Below, one piece after another: positions 28,462 through 36,235 of a stretch of 64,000 nt of DNA. Origin of the DNA: JAOUFP01 sp963801505 (GTDB taxonomy: Bacteria; Nitrospirota; Thermodesulfovibrionia; Thermodesulfovibrionales; UBA6898). The first letter of the stretch is position 1. Each line of letters starts with the position of its first letter. Where the stretch lies: assembly GCA_963801505.1 (NCBI GenBank), contig CAWDEY010000011.1, forward strand, positions 186,001 to 250,000, written 5' to 3'. A model generated the notes under the pieces. The model was not told the origin of the DNA and did no database searches. It worked only from the letters and a program-made list of their open reading frames with translations. A program made the position numbers and the translations under genes.

Positions 28462-28488
28462 TTGACAGAATGGACATAAAGTTATAAT
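28462..28488 (+). promoter_or_regulatory. Sigma-70-like promoter of the second lipoprotein
   Basis: TTGACA at 28462-28467 and TATAAT at 28483-28488 are both perfect, but the spacer is 15 bases, shorter than the optimum 17. A weaker sigma-54-like match (AGGCAGTTTCTTTGCA) lies just upstream at 28440-28455. Confidence 0.5.
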
Positions 28489-28559
28489 ATTCTAGCTGTG
28501 AAATACAGAATCCTTATGTTTTCCAATAATTTTTTAAATGAAAGGAGGTGTTTAGTATA

Positions 28560-28832
28560 ATGAAAAAAATATTTATTTTAATGCTTACAATGGTTATGGC
28601 TCTTTCTCTTGTGGCCTTGGTAGGTTGTCAGAAGAAAGAAGAAGCACCGGCTCCTGCGCCTGAGGCGACAGCACCGGCTCCAGCACCGGCTCCTGAAACT
28701 GCTCCTGCACCAACTCCGGCTCCTGAGAAAATGGAAGAGAAGGCGGCTCCTGCCCCTGAGAAAAAAGCGGCTGAAAAGCCAGCTGAGAAGGCTCCTGCTC
28801 CAGAGAAGAAGAAGAAGGCGTCAGGCTATTAA
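28560..28832 (+). CDS. Proline/alanine/lysine-rich small lipoprotein, paralogue
   Basis: The 90-residue product starts at the ATG at 28560 after AAAGGAGGTG; that leader is nearly base-for-base the same as in the gene at 28083. The lipobox is ALVGCQKKEE. The mature chain is PAPAPE-type repeats passing into EKKAAEKPAEKAP and a KKKKASGY end, close in style to the exported protein at 7622, which also ends in AGY. It has no Gly-Ala-Pro block. Likely a flexible envelope spacer or polyanion-binding lipoprotein; inferred only. Confidence 0.65.
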   Translation: MKKIFILMLTMVMALSLVALVGCQKKEEAPAPAPEATAPAPAPAPETAPAPTPAPEKMEEKAAPAPEKKAAEKPAEKAPAPEKKKKASGY

Positions 28833-28858
28833 TACGAATTAACCAGTTAACTTTGAAT

Positions 28859-28885
28859 AAAAGGGCCCGTTCAGGGCCCTTTTAT
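28859..28885 (+). terminator. Intrinsic terminator
   Basis: AAAGGGCCC / GGGCCCTTT stem with a five-base loop (GTTCA), followed by TTATTAT. It closes the lipoprotein gene. Confidence 0.85.
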
Positions 28886-28939
28886 TATATGGTTTGAAGA
28901 CTCCCGTTGGGAATTTCGCTTATCATCAATTTAAAGGAA

Positions 28940-31933
28940 CTAAAGTGTAACTTTAAACTCCTTTTCTTCAGGGCCAAAGAGGAACCTTTTCCTCAATACC
29001 TTGAGCAATATCTCGTCACCCTTCTTTTTAAAGAAAAGAAATATCCGCATATCATCTATATCCTTCACAGCTGTATCATCAATTGAAAGAATGATGTCGT
29101 CTTCTTTCAGGCCCGCTTTTTCTGCTACACTGTCAGGGGCAAAGCTGCTTATAATGACTTTATTGTCTCCTTCTTTAAGCAGGACCCCAAGCAAGGGCGA
29201 TTCCGGCAATGGCAAAGGCTCCGGGAACAAGATAAAATCAGCCACATCTCTCTCGATATCGCCTGAACTGAGAATGACCGTGTAATCTCTTTTATTCAGT
29301 CGAAACTCGCACTTGGGGATTCCGGAGCCGAACATCATATGCCCTGCGCCAGCCAATACAACAACTTTATAGCCGGGATTTTTACTGATAAATTCATCCA
29401 GATTCTGGGCCATTGATTCATCCCAGAGGACCTGTGCCTCATAAAAAAAGTCGAAATTCTTTTCATTTGCATGTGAATGCCTGTCAAAAAAGCCCCTGAG
29501 CCTCTCCTGGTATTCTGAATCAGAAAGGTCCAAATATTCCGGCACATCCTTCAACTCCGCATCAGTGAGGGACCGCAGTCCATCTTTAGAAACCTTTGAA
29601 ACAATTTCTTTTCTTATATTTAGCGCGACAACAGGTATCTTGAATTCCCTGGCAAACAAAAGAATTTCACGATAAAGATGGTAATCAAACCCCCATCGCT
29701 TAAAATATTCTGATTTTTTCAGAAAAGTTCTTTCATCTGTCTTGCCGCCTATATAATTATCGAGCGCCTGCTGAAAAGGCTTCTGGAACATCTCCATCCC
29801 GATGGCAATTTTTTTATGTTTTTTGTAGAGCTCCATGATGACCTGGAGTTGAACGCGATGGTGCTCAAACTTGTCATGCACTTCACCTACATAGATAATA
29901 TCTTTGCCGGAGACCTTCTCTATGACCCCATACATGTCTGTGATGCCGGGAATTTCAACACCTGGCGTATCTTCAGTAACATCAGTTCTTATTCCTCTTT
30001 CAGTCTCATTGACTGTTTTTAAAATGTTCCTGTTCTCTTTAAAGGCAAGGTTGCTGTAATTGCCGTAGTGGGTGACCTTCTGTAGATAGTTCGTTTCCTT
30101 TGAAGATAAAAGACCCTCGATAACCGTGATTACCCCCTTTTTGTTGAGAGGATTTTCCTTTGTGATAAGATAAAAATCAGCAGTCTGTTTTTCAATCTTG
30201 CCTAATAATCTCTTGACCAGTGAGGTCTCTATGCCCGGGACCATAAAAGAAGAGGTCTTGATATCTTCATAGGAAATCTCTTTTTCTTTTTTTTCTGTAA
30301 AGCCTTCCTGCCTGAGAAATTCAGATATCCCTTCGAATTCTCCTTCCCTTCCCTGCGGCAGCACAAAGATTTTTTTATCATCGCCGAGCAACCGGGAGAT
30401 TACAGGGGGGTATTCTCCATCAGAAAGCTTCCGAAACAGATCGTAATTATCATCAACGATCAATGCAACGGGGGCATTCTGCGCGTCCACTTCCATCTCA
30501 AGCAAGGTAGATTCCTTTTCTATCTCGAATACCTTCCTCACCTCCCCTGCCCGCAGCTTCAATAATACCGGCAGCAACAATTTATATTTCTCACCCTTCT
30601 GTTCTACGGTAAACGATACGATGGCCTTTGCCCCCCTGTATTTCAGTTCCGGATTCCTTATTTCCAGGTCCGGCACACCGCTCTCATCGATCCATTGTTT
30701 GAAAAACCACTCCAGGTTTTGGCCGTAACCCGTCTCAAAGGCTTCTCTGAGGTCATCCCATGAGGCAGGTTGAAACCTGTTTTTTTCGACAAACCTCCTC
30801 ACGGAGCTGAAAAAAATCTCGTCCCCGACCATTTTTTTGAGCATATGAAAGACCATTGCGGATTTCCCATATCCGATAGAAGCAGAGACCCTGTCCACAC
30901 GGGAACTGAAAGACCGCAAAGGGAAGTCCTTCTCGGGTGTCACATAACTTTGGAATGAAATCAGGATCTGCTTTCTGTAATCCCAGCCTTTTCCCTTCAT
31001 TTCCTCATACATATGGTCGGCCAGGTAAGTCGTTAGGCCCTCGGACCAGTTTCCGCCTTTATCAGCATTGTAAACAAGATTTCCAAACCATTGATGCAGG
31101 ACCTCATGGCCAAGAGACGTCTCGACTATGAACGGCATTTTGACGATGTCCTTCCCCAGCAGTGTAAACGTCGGGAAGGAATATCCTGTCGGCAAAAAGT
31201 TCTCAACAACAGAGAACCTTCTGAAAGGATACTTGCCTATATATTTTTCATACATATCGAGATACTTTTTAGTAGATTCTCTATATGTCTTGGAAAGCCC
31301 GCTGTCCGCCGGAAAAAAGTAGGTATAAATTTCAACGCCACCGTGGTTTTCCTGTTCAACCCGATAATTGCCTGCGACAAGGGTAATATTTCTAAGCGGG
31401 TGATGAAAATCAAAAAGAAACTCCCGGCTGTCAGCGGAAAGCTCCCTGACATGAATCTCCTCTGCTTCCGATATGCCCTCAAGTTCCTTTGGCAGGACTG
31501 CTGCAAGTTTGTAAATGGAGAACCCCTCAACAGCTGGGTGCCAGTTTTCCACAAGCTCAATACCCTCGGAACTTATAAGGTTGTCTCTTGTCATACCAGG
31601 TTTATTGCCCGGCAAAGACCTGAACTCTGCCTCATATTCTATCTTGAGGACATCATCCGTTGTTCCAGGAGTAAATGTAATAGACTCAGTGCCGGGCTCA
31701 ACAATAAGAGGCCTTCCCTGGATAGAGGCGGCCGTCACCTTAATTCCAGTGAGATTTATTCTCGCGCTCTGGCCGGACGGAAGGGAAATCCTTGAAATCC
31801 CTGTGATAACTCCCCTTCCAAGGTCAAATTGTACGTTAAGCTCGTTGCGCGGCATGCCGGTTTCTGCAAGGACATACGCAGGCAGTGGTAACAAGAGCAA
31901 TGCAGCAAAGGTAATTCTGGCAAGCATATTCAT
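28940..31933 (-). CDS. Large exported M1-type peptidase / ChaN / PDZ fusion protein
   Basis: The start at 31933 lies nine bases after AAGGAG and gives a signal peptide (LLLLPLPAYVLA). The product is about 997 residues. Part one (to about 480) is M1 peptidase-like, with zinc motif HEVLHQWFGN at 276-285 and the third ligand Glu in NWSEGLTTY; the usual GAMEN exopeptidase motif is replaced by VENFLPTGY. Part two (about 665-890) is a ChaN/DUF399 haem-binding-type domain with YVGEVHD and IGMEMFQKP. Part three (about 905-997) is a PDZ domain (AEKAGLKEDDIILSIDD). It probably acts in the periplasm. The combination is unusual; substrate unknown. Confidence 0.82.
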   Translation of the reverse strand: MNMLARITFAALLLLPLPAYVLAETGMPRNELNVQFDLGRGVITGISRISLPSGQSARINLTGIKVTAASIQGRPLIVEPGTESITFTPGTTDDVLKIEYEAEFRSLPGNKPGMTRDNLISSEGIELVENWHPAVEGFSIYKLAAVLPKELEGISEAEEIHVRELSADSREFLFDFHHPLRNITLVAGNYRVEQENHGGVEIYTYFFPADSGLSKTYRESTKKYLDMYEKYIGKYPFRRFSVVENFLPTGYSFPTFTLLGKDIVKMPFIVETSLGHEVLHQWFGNLVYNADKGGNWSEGLTTYLADHMYEEMKGKGWDYRKQILISFQSYVTPEKDFPLRSFSSRVDRVSASIGYGKSAMVFHMLKKMVGDEIFFSSVRRFVEKNRFQPASWDDLREAFETGYGQNLEWFFKQWIDESGVPDLEIRNPELKYRGAKAIVSFTVEQKGEKYKLLLPVLLKLRAGEVRKVFEIEKESTLLEMEVDAQNAPVALIVDDNYDLFRKLSDGEYPPVISRLLGDDKKIFVLPQGREGEFEGISEFLRQEGFTEKKEKEISYEDIKTSSFMVPGIETSLVKRLLGKIEKQTADFYLITKENPLNKKGVITVIEGLLSSKETNYLQKVTHYGNYSNLAFKENRNILKTVNETERGIRTDVTEDTPGVEIPGITDMYGVIEKVSGKDIIYVGEVHDKFEHHRVQLQVIMELYKKHKKIAIGMEMFQKPFQQALDNYIGGKTDERTFLKKSEYFKRWGFDYHLYREILLFAREFKIPVVALNIRKEIVSKVSKDGLRSLTDAELKDVPEYLDLSDSEYQERLRGFFDRHSHANEKNFDFFYEAQVLWDESMAQNLDEFISKNPGYKVVVLAGAGHMMFGSGIPKCEFRLNKRDYTVILSSGDIERDVADFILFPEPLPLPESPLLGVLLKEGDNKVIISSFAPDSVAEKAGLKEDDIILSIDDTAVKDIDDMRIFLFFKKKGDEILLKVLRKRFLFGPEEKEFKVTL

Positions 31934-32086
31934 TCGTATCATCTCCTTGAAACATCTTTTTTCTCCCTGGAAATAAAGAGCAATCTTAAGCTCATTATAT
32001 CTCTTTTTAGAACAATGCGCTATGCACTGAATACCTACGGAAATAACAATTATTAACTGTCTCATAATTGAATGCAAGGCTATTCG

Positions 32087-32166
32087 GAAAATCTCCCCTC
32101 ACCCCTCTTTGCCAAAGAGGGGCTTTATTCCTCCCTTTGAGAAAGGGAGGTTAGGAGGGATTTTTC
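32087..32166. repeat. Dispersed double-hairpin repeat, copy B
   Basis: Reverse complement of copy A at 3525-3602 with few differences; two palindromes, CCCCTCTTTGCCAAAGAGGGG and CCTCCCTTTGAGAAAGGGAGG. It sits between the thi-linked kinase gene and the peptidase fusion gene and may end or stabilise transcripts. Confidence 0.8.
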
Positions 32167-32225
32167 AAACTCAATGTTCTCATTATCATGAGACGGCCAA
32201 TAAATGCTCAAGCAGAAGTGTAATC

Positions 32226-32855
32226 TTATATGTTCTTGCAGATACTGTACGCATCAATAAACGCATCATAGGCGTCCTCCGGGGTCAAAGCAGCTGTTAT
32301 CCTGACCTTCAGAATGTCACAGCCCATATTCGAGTAATGTTCAATGAGCGGGGCTGTACGGCTATTGAAAATATCGAGTTTTTTTCTGATCATAATCATG
32401 CCGTCGTCAATCCGTCCTGTCCTGTCCAGGCCGGTATTCTTTTCGATCCTGCTGTATACTTCTTCAGCTTCGCACTCCAGGACAACAAGATCTCTGACTT
32501 CGACGACGTCTGCCATGTCCCGTGCCTGGTCCACATGTCTTGGCAGACCATTTAATATCAGGACATCATCTTCCCTGAAATCATTCCTGCTGATAAAATA
32601 ACGGACAATCTTCTCTGCTATATGAAAATGTTCATTTTCAAGAAGCAGGCCTTTTTCAAGGACGTCTCTTATAAAGAAAAGGTCTTTCTTCTGAAACCCT
32701 TCAGGAGACAGATTGAGATCCGCGATGCTCCTCAGCTCATGTCCGAAATCAAAATGAAAACACCTTTTCCCCCTGAGGCCCTTCTTCTCTATCTGATTTC
32801 CCAGAGGGCTTTTCCCGGCCCCCGTCGGTCCCAGAAGCAGTATGGATTCTTTCAT
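32226..32855 (-). CDS. Adenylate-kinase-like P-loop kinase in the thi operon
   Basis: The 209-residue protein has Walker A GPTGAGKSPLG at residues 9-19, a LILNGLPRHVDQA segment matching the adenylate kinase LID-proximal GFPR motif, and a late RLEK/RKKLDIF region. These place it in the nucleoside-monophosphate-kinase family, but it is divergent: the P-loop continues SPLG rather than TQ. It begins seven bases after thiC and is the last gene of the operon. A role as a thiamine-phosphate or nucleotide kinase is possible, inferred from context only. No ThiL is seen in the window. Confidence 0.7.
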   Translation of the reverse strand: MKESILLLGPTGAGKSPLGNQIEKKGLRGKRCFHFDFGHELRSIADLNLSPEGFQKKDLFFIRDVLEKGLLLENEHFHIAEKIVRYFISRNDFREDDVLILNGLPRHVDQARDMADVVEVRDLVVLECEAEEVYSRIEKNTGLDRTGRIDDGMIMIRKKLDIFNSRTAPLIEHYSNMGCDILKVRITAALTPEDAYDAFIDAYSICKNI

Positions 32856-32862
32856 AATATGC

Positions 32863-34149
32863 TTATTTGCCCTTCTTTAAAGCCCTTTCAACAGTCCTTA
32901 TAGCGCAGAACTCTCCACACATGCTGCAGACCTCTGTCTCTGTTGGCGGGACCTCTGCCCTCCACTCGCGCACCTTGTCAGGGTTAAGACTCATAGCTAT
33001 CTGACCGTTCCAGTCAAGGGCCTTTCTGCATCTTGCCATCTTGATATCGGCATCCATAGATCCCTTAATACCTTTTGCTATATCAGCTGCATGGGCCGCA
33101 AGCTTTGAGACAATGACCCCCTCTTTGACATCATCAATACTCGGCAGTCTGATATGCTCTGCCGGTGTCACGTAGCAGAGAAAATCAGCGCCTGCAGCAC
33201 CTGCAACAGCCCCTCCTATTGCTGCTGAAACATGATCGTATCCCATACCGATGTCTGTAACAAGGGGCCCCAGCACATAAAACGGCGCGCCCTTGCAGAT
33301 CTCCTTTTCGAGTCTCACGTTCAGTTCAACCTGGTTGAGCGGCACATGGCCCGGCCCTTCTATAATGACCTGAACATCAGCATCAACTGCCCTGTCCCTC
33401 AATTCGCCCAAGGTAAGCAACTCCTCAAGCTGGGTGCGGTCTGTCGCGTCAGCAAGGCACCCCGGACGCATACCGTCGCCGAGGCTCAGGGTCATATCGT
33501 ATTTCAGCGCGATCTCAAGCAGCCTGTCATACTGCTCATATAAAGGGTTGTCTTTTTCATTGTATATCATCCACTCAAGGAGAAAAGACCCTCCCCTGCT
33601 TACGATATCGAGTATCCTGCCTTCGCTCCTGAGCCTCTCAACAGCCCTCATGGTCAGGCCTGAATGAACAGTGACAAAATCAACACCTTCAGCAGCATGT
33701 GCTTCTATAACCGCAAAAAGATCGTCAGCAGTCATTTTGGCGATCGCGCCCTTCTGTTCAGCAGCCATAACCGCAGCCTCATATATGGGTACCGTGCCGA
33801 CAGCTACAGGGGACCTTTTAAGCATCATACTGCGCAGTTCCTTTATGGGGCCTCCTGTTGAGAGGTCCATAACAGCGTCAGCCCCGTATTTCACCAGGAC
33901 ATCGAGCTTTTCCATCTCGCTTTCGATGGATATCTTGTCCTTGGACGTGCCGATATTGGCGTTGATCTTTGTACGCATCATCCTGCCAATCCCGATAGGC
34001 GTTATCTTATGGTTCACATTAATAGGGATAACACTCACCCCAGCTGCGATATCTTCCGAGAGCTGTTCAGGAGAAAGCCCCTCTGCAGCAGCCACAAGCC
34101 TTACTTCATCTGTTACAATCCCCTTTTTTGCCATCTCAATTCTTGTCAT
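32863..34149 (-). CDS. thiC: Phosphomethylpyrimidine synthase ThiC
   Basis: ThiC converts aminoimidazole ribotide to HMP-phosphate by radical SAM chemistry. The 428-residue protein is the short form, lacking the long N-terminal extension of the E. coli enzyme (631 residues). Visible blocks are VIPINVNHK, GADAVMDLSTGG, VTVHSGL, EGPGHVPLNQ, and a C-terminal cluster motif CSMCGEFC, here C-x2-C-x3-C. Its start overlaps the thiE stop by four bases. The upstream TPP riboswitch should control the whole operon. Confidence 0.95.
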   Translation of the reverse strand: MTRIEMAKKGIVTDEVRLVAAAEGLSPEQLSEDIAAGVSVIPINVNHKITPIGIGRMMRTKINANIGTSKDKISIESEMEKLDVLVKYGADAVMDLSTGGPIKELRSMMLKRSPVAVGTVPIYEAAVMAAEQKGAIAKMTADDLFAVIEAHAAEGVDFVTVHSGLTMRAVERLRSEGRILDIVSRGGSFLLEWMIYNEKDNPLYEQYDRLLEIALKYDMTLSLGDGMRPGCLADATDRTQLEELLTLGELRDRAVDADVQVIIEGPGHVPLNQVELNVRLEKEICKGAPFYVLGPLVTDIGMGYDHVSAAIGGAVAGAAGADFLCYVTPAEHIRLPSIDDVKEGVIVSKLAAHAADIAKGIKGSMDADIKMARCRKALDWNGQIAMSLNPDKVREWRAEVPPTETEVCSMCGEFCAIRTVERALKKGK

Positions 34150-34777
34150 TTCAATAACCTCATAAATTCTTCTGTATTTGATCGTATATCTTCAAAGCCT
34201 AATATAGCTGATATAAGGGCTATGCCTGAAGCGCCTGCCTCAAGAACACTCCCTAGCCTTTCCTTCTTTATACCGCCTATCGCAAAGACGGGAATAAATA
34301 TTCTCCCGCTTGATTCCCTAAGCAGCCCAGGTCCCAGAGGCCTTCCGTACTTCAGCTTTGACGGAGTTTCAAAGACCGGGCCAAGCGTAACAAAGTCAGC
34401 CCCTTCTTCCTCAGCCTTTTCTGCCTCTTCGATACTGTGTGTGGATACGCCGATCAGCATATCCTCGCCTGCGGCCTTCCGGGCAGCAGAGGCAGGGATG
34501 CTTTCACCGCCAAGGTGAACACCGTCAGCATCAACAGCCAGAGCAATGTCCACCCTGTCATTTATAAAAAGTTTCGCCCCATATCTTGTTGTAAGTTCTC
34601 TTAAAACATAGGCCATAGACAATAACTCCCTTATCGCAAGATCTTTTTCCCGAAGCTGGACAGCCTGTACCCCGCCTTTCAAGGCCTCTTCTATTGCCTC
34701 AAAGGAAGTTATCGAGTGACCTAGTCGTGCTGAGCAAAAAGATGACGGTCAGTTATCAGATAAATCTTGAAATCCAT
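34146..34777 (-). pseudogene. thiE: Thiamine-phosphate synthase ThiE with an N-terminal frame break
   Basis: ThiE joins HMP-PP and thiazole phosphate. The main frame (34146-34682 and further upstream to about 34725) has QLREKD, FINDRVDIALAVDADGVHLGG (read as INDRVDIALAVDADGVHLGG), GVSTHS, GPVFETPSK and PVFAIGGI, all family motifs. The expected N-terminus, MDFKIYLITDRHLFAQHD, lies just upstream in another frame from an ATG at 34777 and hits a stop at about 34722. A single-base indel near 34725 therefore splits the gene. A TTG at 34682 falls inside a conserved helix and is an unlikely true start. Either thiE is broken or this is an assembly error. Confidence 0.8.
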
Positions 34778-34814
34778 CGGTCTTTTGCTCATTGCTCGTT
34801 GCTCATTACTGCCT

Positions 34815-35591
34815 CTACAGCATTCCCTCTATCGGGCTGCTTGCGGTTGCGTATAATTTTCTTGGTATCCTGCCTGCCCTGTATGCAAGCCTTCCCGCAA
34901 GCACGCCGTATTTCATCGCCTCTGCCATGGCTATGGGATCTTTCGCCCCTGCTATCGCGGTGTTTAAGAGCACAGCGTCACATCCAAGCTCCATGGCAAT
35001 AGCCACGTCTGATGCAGTACCAACGCCAGCGTCCACAATAATGGGCAGCTTTATTGTCTCAAGTATTATCTTTAGATTGTACGGATTGCGTATGCCAAGC
35101 CCTGAGCCTATAGGCGCGGCAAGCGGCATGACAGCCGAGGCCCCTGCGTCAGCCAGCCTTCTGGCCATAATAGGGTCGTCGTTGGTATAGGGGAAGACAA
35201 TGAACCCTTCCCTGGCCAGTATTTCAGTGGCTTCCAGGAGACCGATTACATCAGGGAAAAGGGTCTTTTCATCTCCGATCACCTCAAGCTTTATCATATC
35301 AGAGACCCCTGCCTCCCTTGCGAGCCTCGAATACCGCAGGGCATCTTCAACTGTATAGCAGCCTGCTGTATTGGGGAGTATCTTGTATTTCTTGGGATCA
35401 ATAAAATCCAGCAGGTTTTCTGACTTCCTGTCAGTGATGTTCACGCGCCTGACAGCAACCGTAACTACGTCAGCGCCTGAGGCCTCAATCGCCCTTGCTG
35501 TTTCCTCAAAGTCTCTATATTTCCCTGTCCCGACCCAGAGCCTTGACTTGAACTCTATTCCTTTAATTATCAGCTTATCTTCCATATTCAT
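34815..35591 (-). CDS. thiG: Thiazole synthase ThiG
   Basis: ThiG condenses deoxyxylulose phosphate, dehydroglycine and ThiS thiocarboxylate into thiazole phosphate. The 258-residue protein has SRLWVGTGKY, VTVAVRRVN, LPNTAGCYT, the Schiff-base Lys in MIKLEVIGD, PLAAPIGSGLGI and DAGVGTASDVAIAMELG, and VLLNTAIA. Full length. It follows thiS in the operon. Confidence 0.96.
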   Translation of the reverse strand: MNMEDKLIIKGIEFKSRLWVGTGKYRDFEETARAIEASGADVVTVAVRRVNITDRKSENLLDFIDPKKYKILPNTAGCYTVEDALRYSRLAREAGVSDMIKLEVIGDEKTLFPDVIGLLEATEILAREGFIVFPYTNDDPIMARRLADAGASAVMPLAAPIGSGLGIRNPYNLKIILETIKLPIIVDAGVGTASDVAIAMELGCDAVLLNTAIAGAKDPIAMAEAMKYGVLAGRLAYRAGRIPRKLYATASSPIEGML

Positions 35592-35661
35592 TCTCCTCTA
35601 TTTCCCCGAAATGTCTTTACTCATCACTTTTAACTAATCACTAATTACAAATTACTGTCTT

Positions 35662-35862
35662 TCATCCTCCCCCGACAAAACTCACGATCTCAACTATATC
35701 CCCGTCATTGAGCCTGAAGCTCTCATAATCCGTTTTTTTGATCACCTGCGTGTTTACTTCAACAGCGACCCTCCCGGAAATTATACCCAGCGCCTCAAGC
35801 AGTTCCTGCAGCGATGTCGCCATGATATTTTCTTTTATCTCGCCGTTTATCGTCAGTGTCAT
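35662..35862 (-). CDS. thiS: Sulfur carrier protein ThiS
   Basis: ThiS is a ubiquitin-fold carrier whose C-terminal Gly-Gly becomes a thiocarboxylate that donates sulfur to thiazole. The start at 35862 gives 66 residues (MTLTINGE) ending in FVGGG. A longer frame from 35880 begins inside the riboswitch terminator and is unlikely. It is the first gene of the operon, directly behind the terminator stem, so it is under riboswitch control. Confidence 0.9.
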   Translation of the reverse strand: MTLTINGEIKENIMATSLQELLEALGIISGRVAVEVNTQVIKKTDYESFRLNDGDIVEIVSFVGGG

Positions 35863-35867
35863 AAAAT

Positions 35868-35898
35868 AAAAAAACCGCATCCCTTTTGGGATACGGTT
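35868..35898 (-). terminator. Riboswitch-controlled intrinsic terminator
   Basis: On the minus strand, ACCGTATCCC-AAAA-GGGATGCGGT is followed by TTTTTTATTTT. It ends within a few bases of the thiS start, the expected expression platform for TPP-dependent termination. Confidence 0.85.
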
Positions 35899-35904
35899 GC
35901 CTTT

Positions 35905-36004
35905 GGCTTACATTCCTAATCCCTGCGCCGGCATTATCCGTATCAGGTTCAAAGGGTCTCTCCCGAAAAACGAGAAACTCTCAGGCATTCCTGCCTCCCC
36001 TAAG
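35905..36004 (-). promoter_or_regulatory. TPP riboswitch (Thi-box)
   Basis: On the minus strand the conserved elements appear in order: GGGGAGGC, CTGAGAG, ACCCTTTGAACCTGAT, then GGATAATGCCGGCGCAGGGA. These are the P2/J2-3/P4/P5 signatures of the THI element. With high TPP it should favour the terminator at 35868-35898 and switch off thiSGEC and the kinase gene. Confidence 0.95.
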
Positions 36005-36073
36005 GTATTGTTAAGTATAGTTTAGCCCCGGATTCAAAGTCAAACCAACAGTTGCAAAGCCTGGAATAAAATG

Positions 36074-36190
36074 AACATTCACCACAGAGACGCAGAGTCC
36101 GCTAAGGTTAAGTAAGTTCTGTTTTCCGTGCTCTCACCGGAAAACAAAAATATCCGTCTCTGCGTCCTCTGCGCCTCCGCGGTGAATGTT
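36074..36190. repeat. CACCACAGAG-type inverted repeat with inner hairpin
   Basis: Arms at 36074-36097 (AACATTCACCACAGAGACGC) and 36158-36190 (complement, imperfect) enclose a perfect inner stem GTTTTCCG/CGGAAAAC at 36121-36145. Same family as 20633-20768. It separates the thi operon promoter region from trmJ. Confidence 0.7.
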
Positions 36191-36235
36191 TCTGCTTCAA
36201 TTGAGTGAAACTCATAATACCTGATAAACTACACG

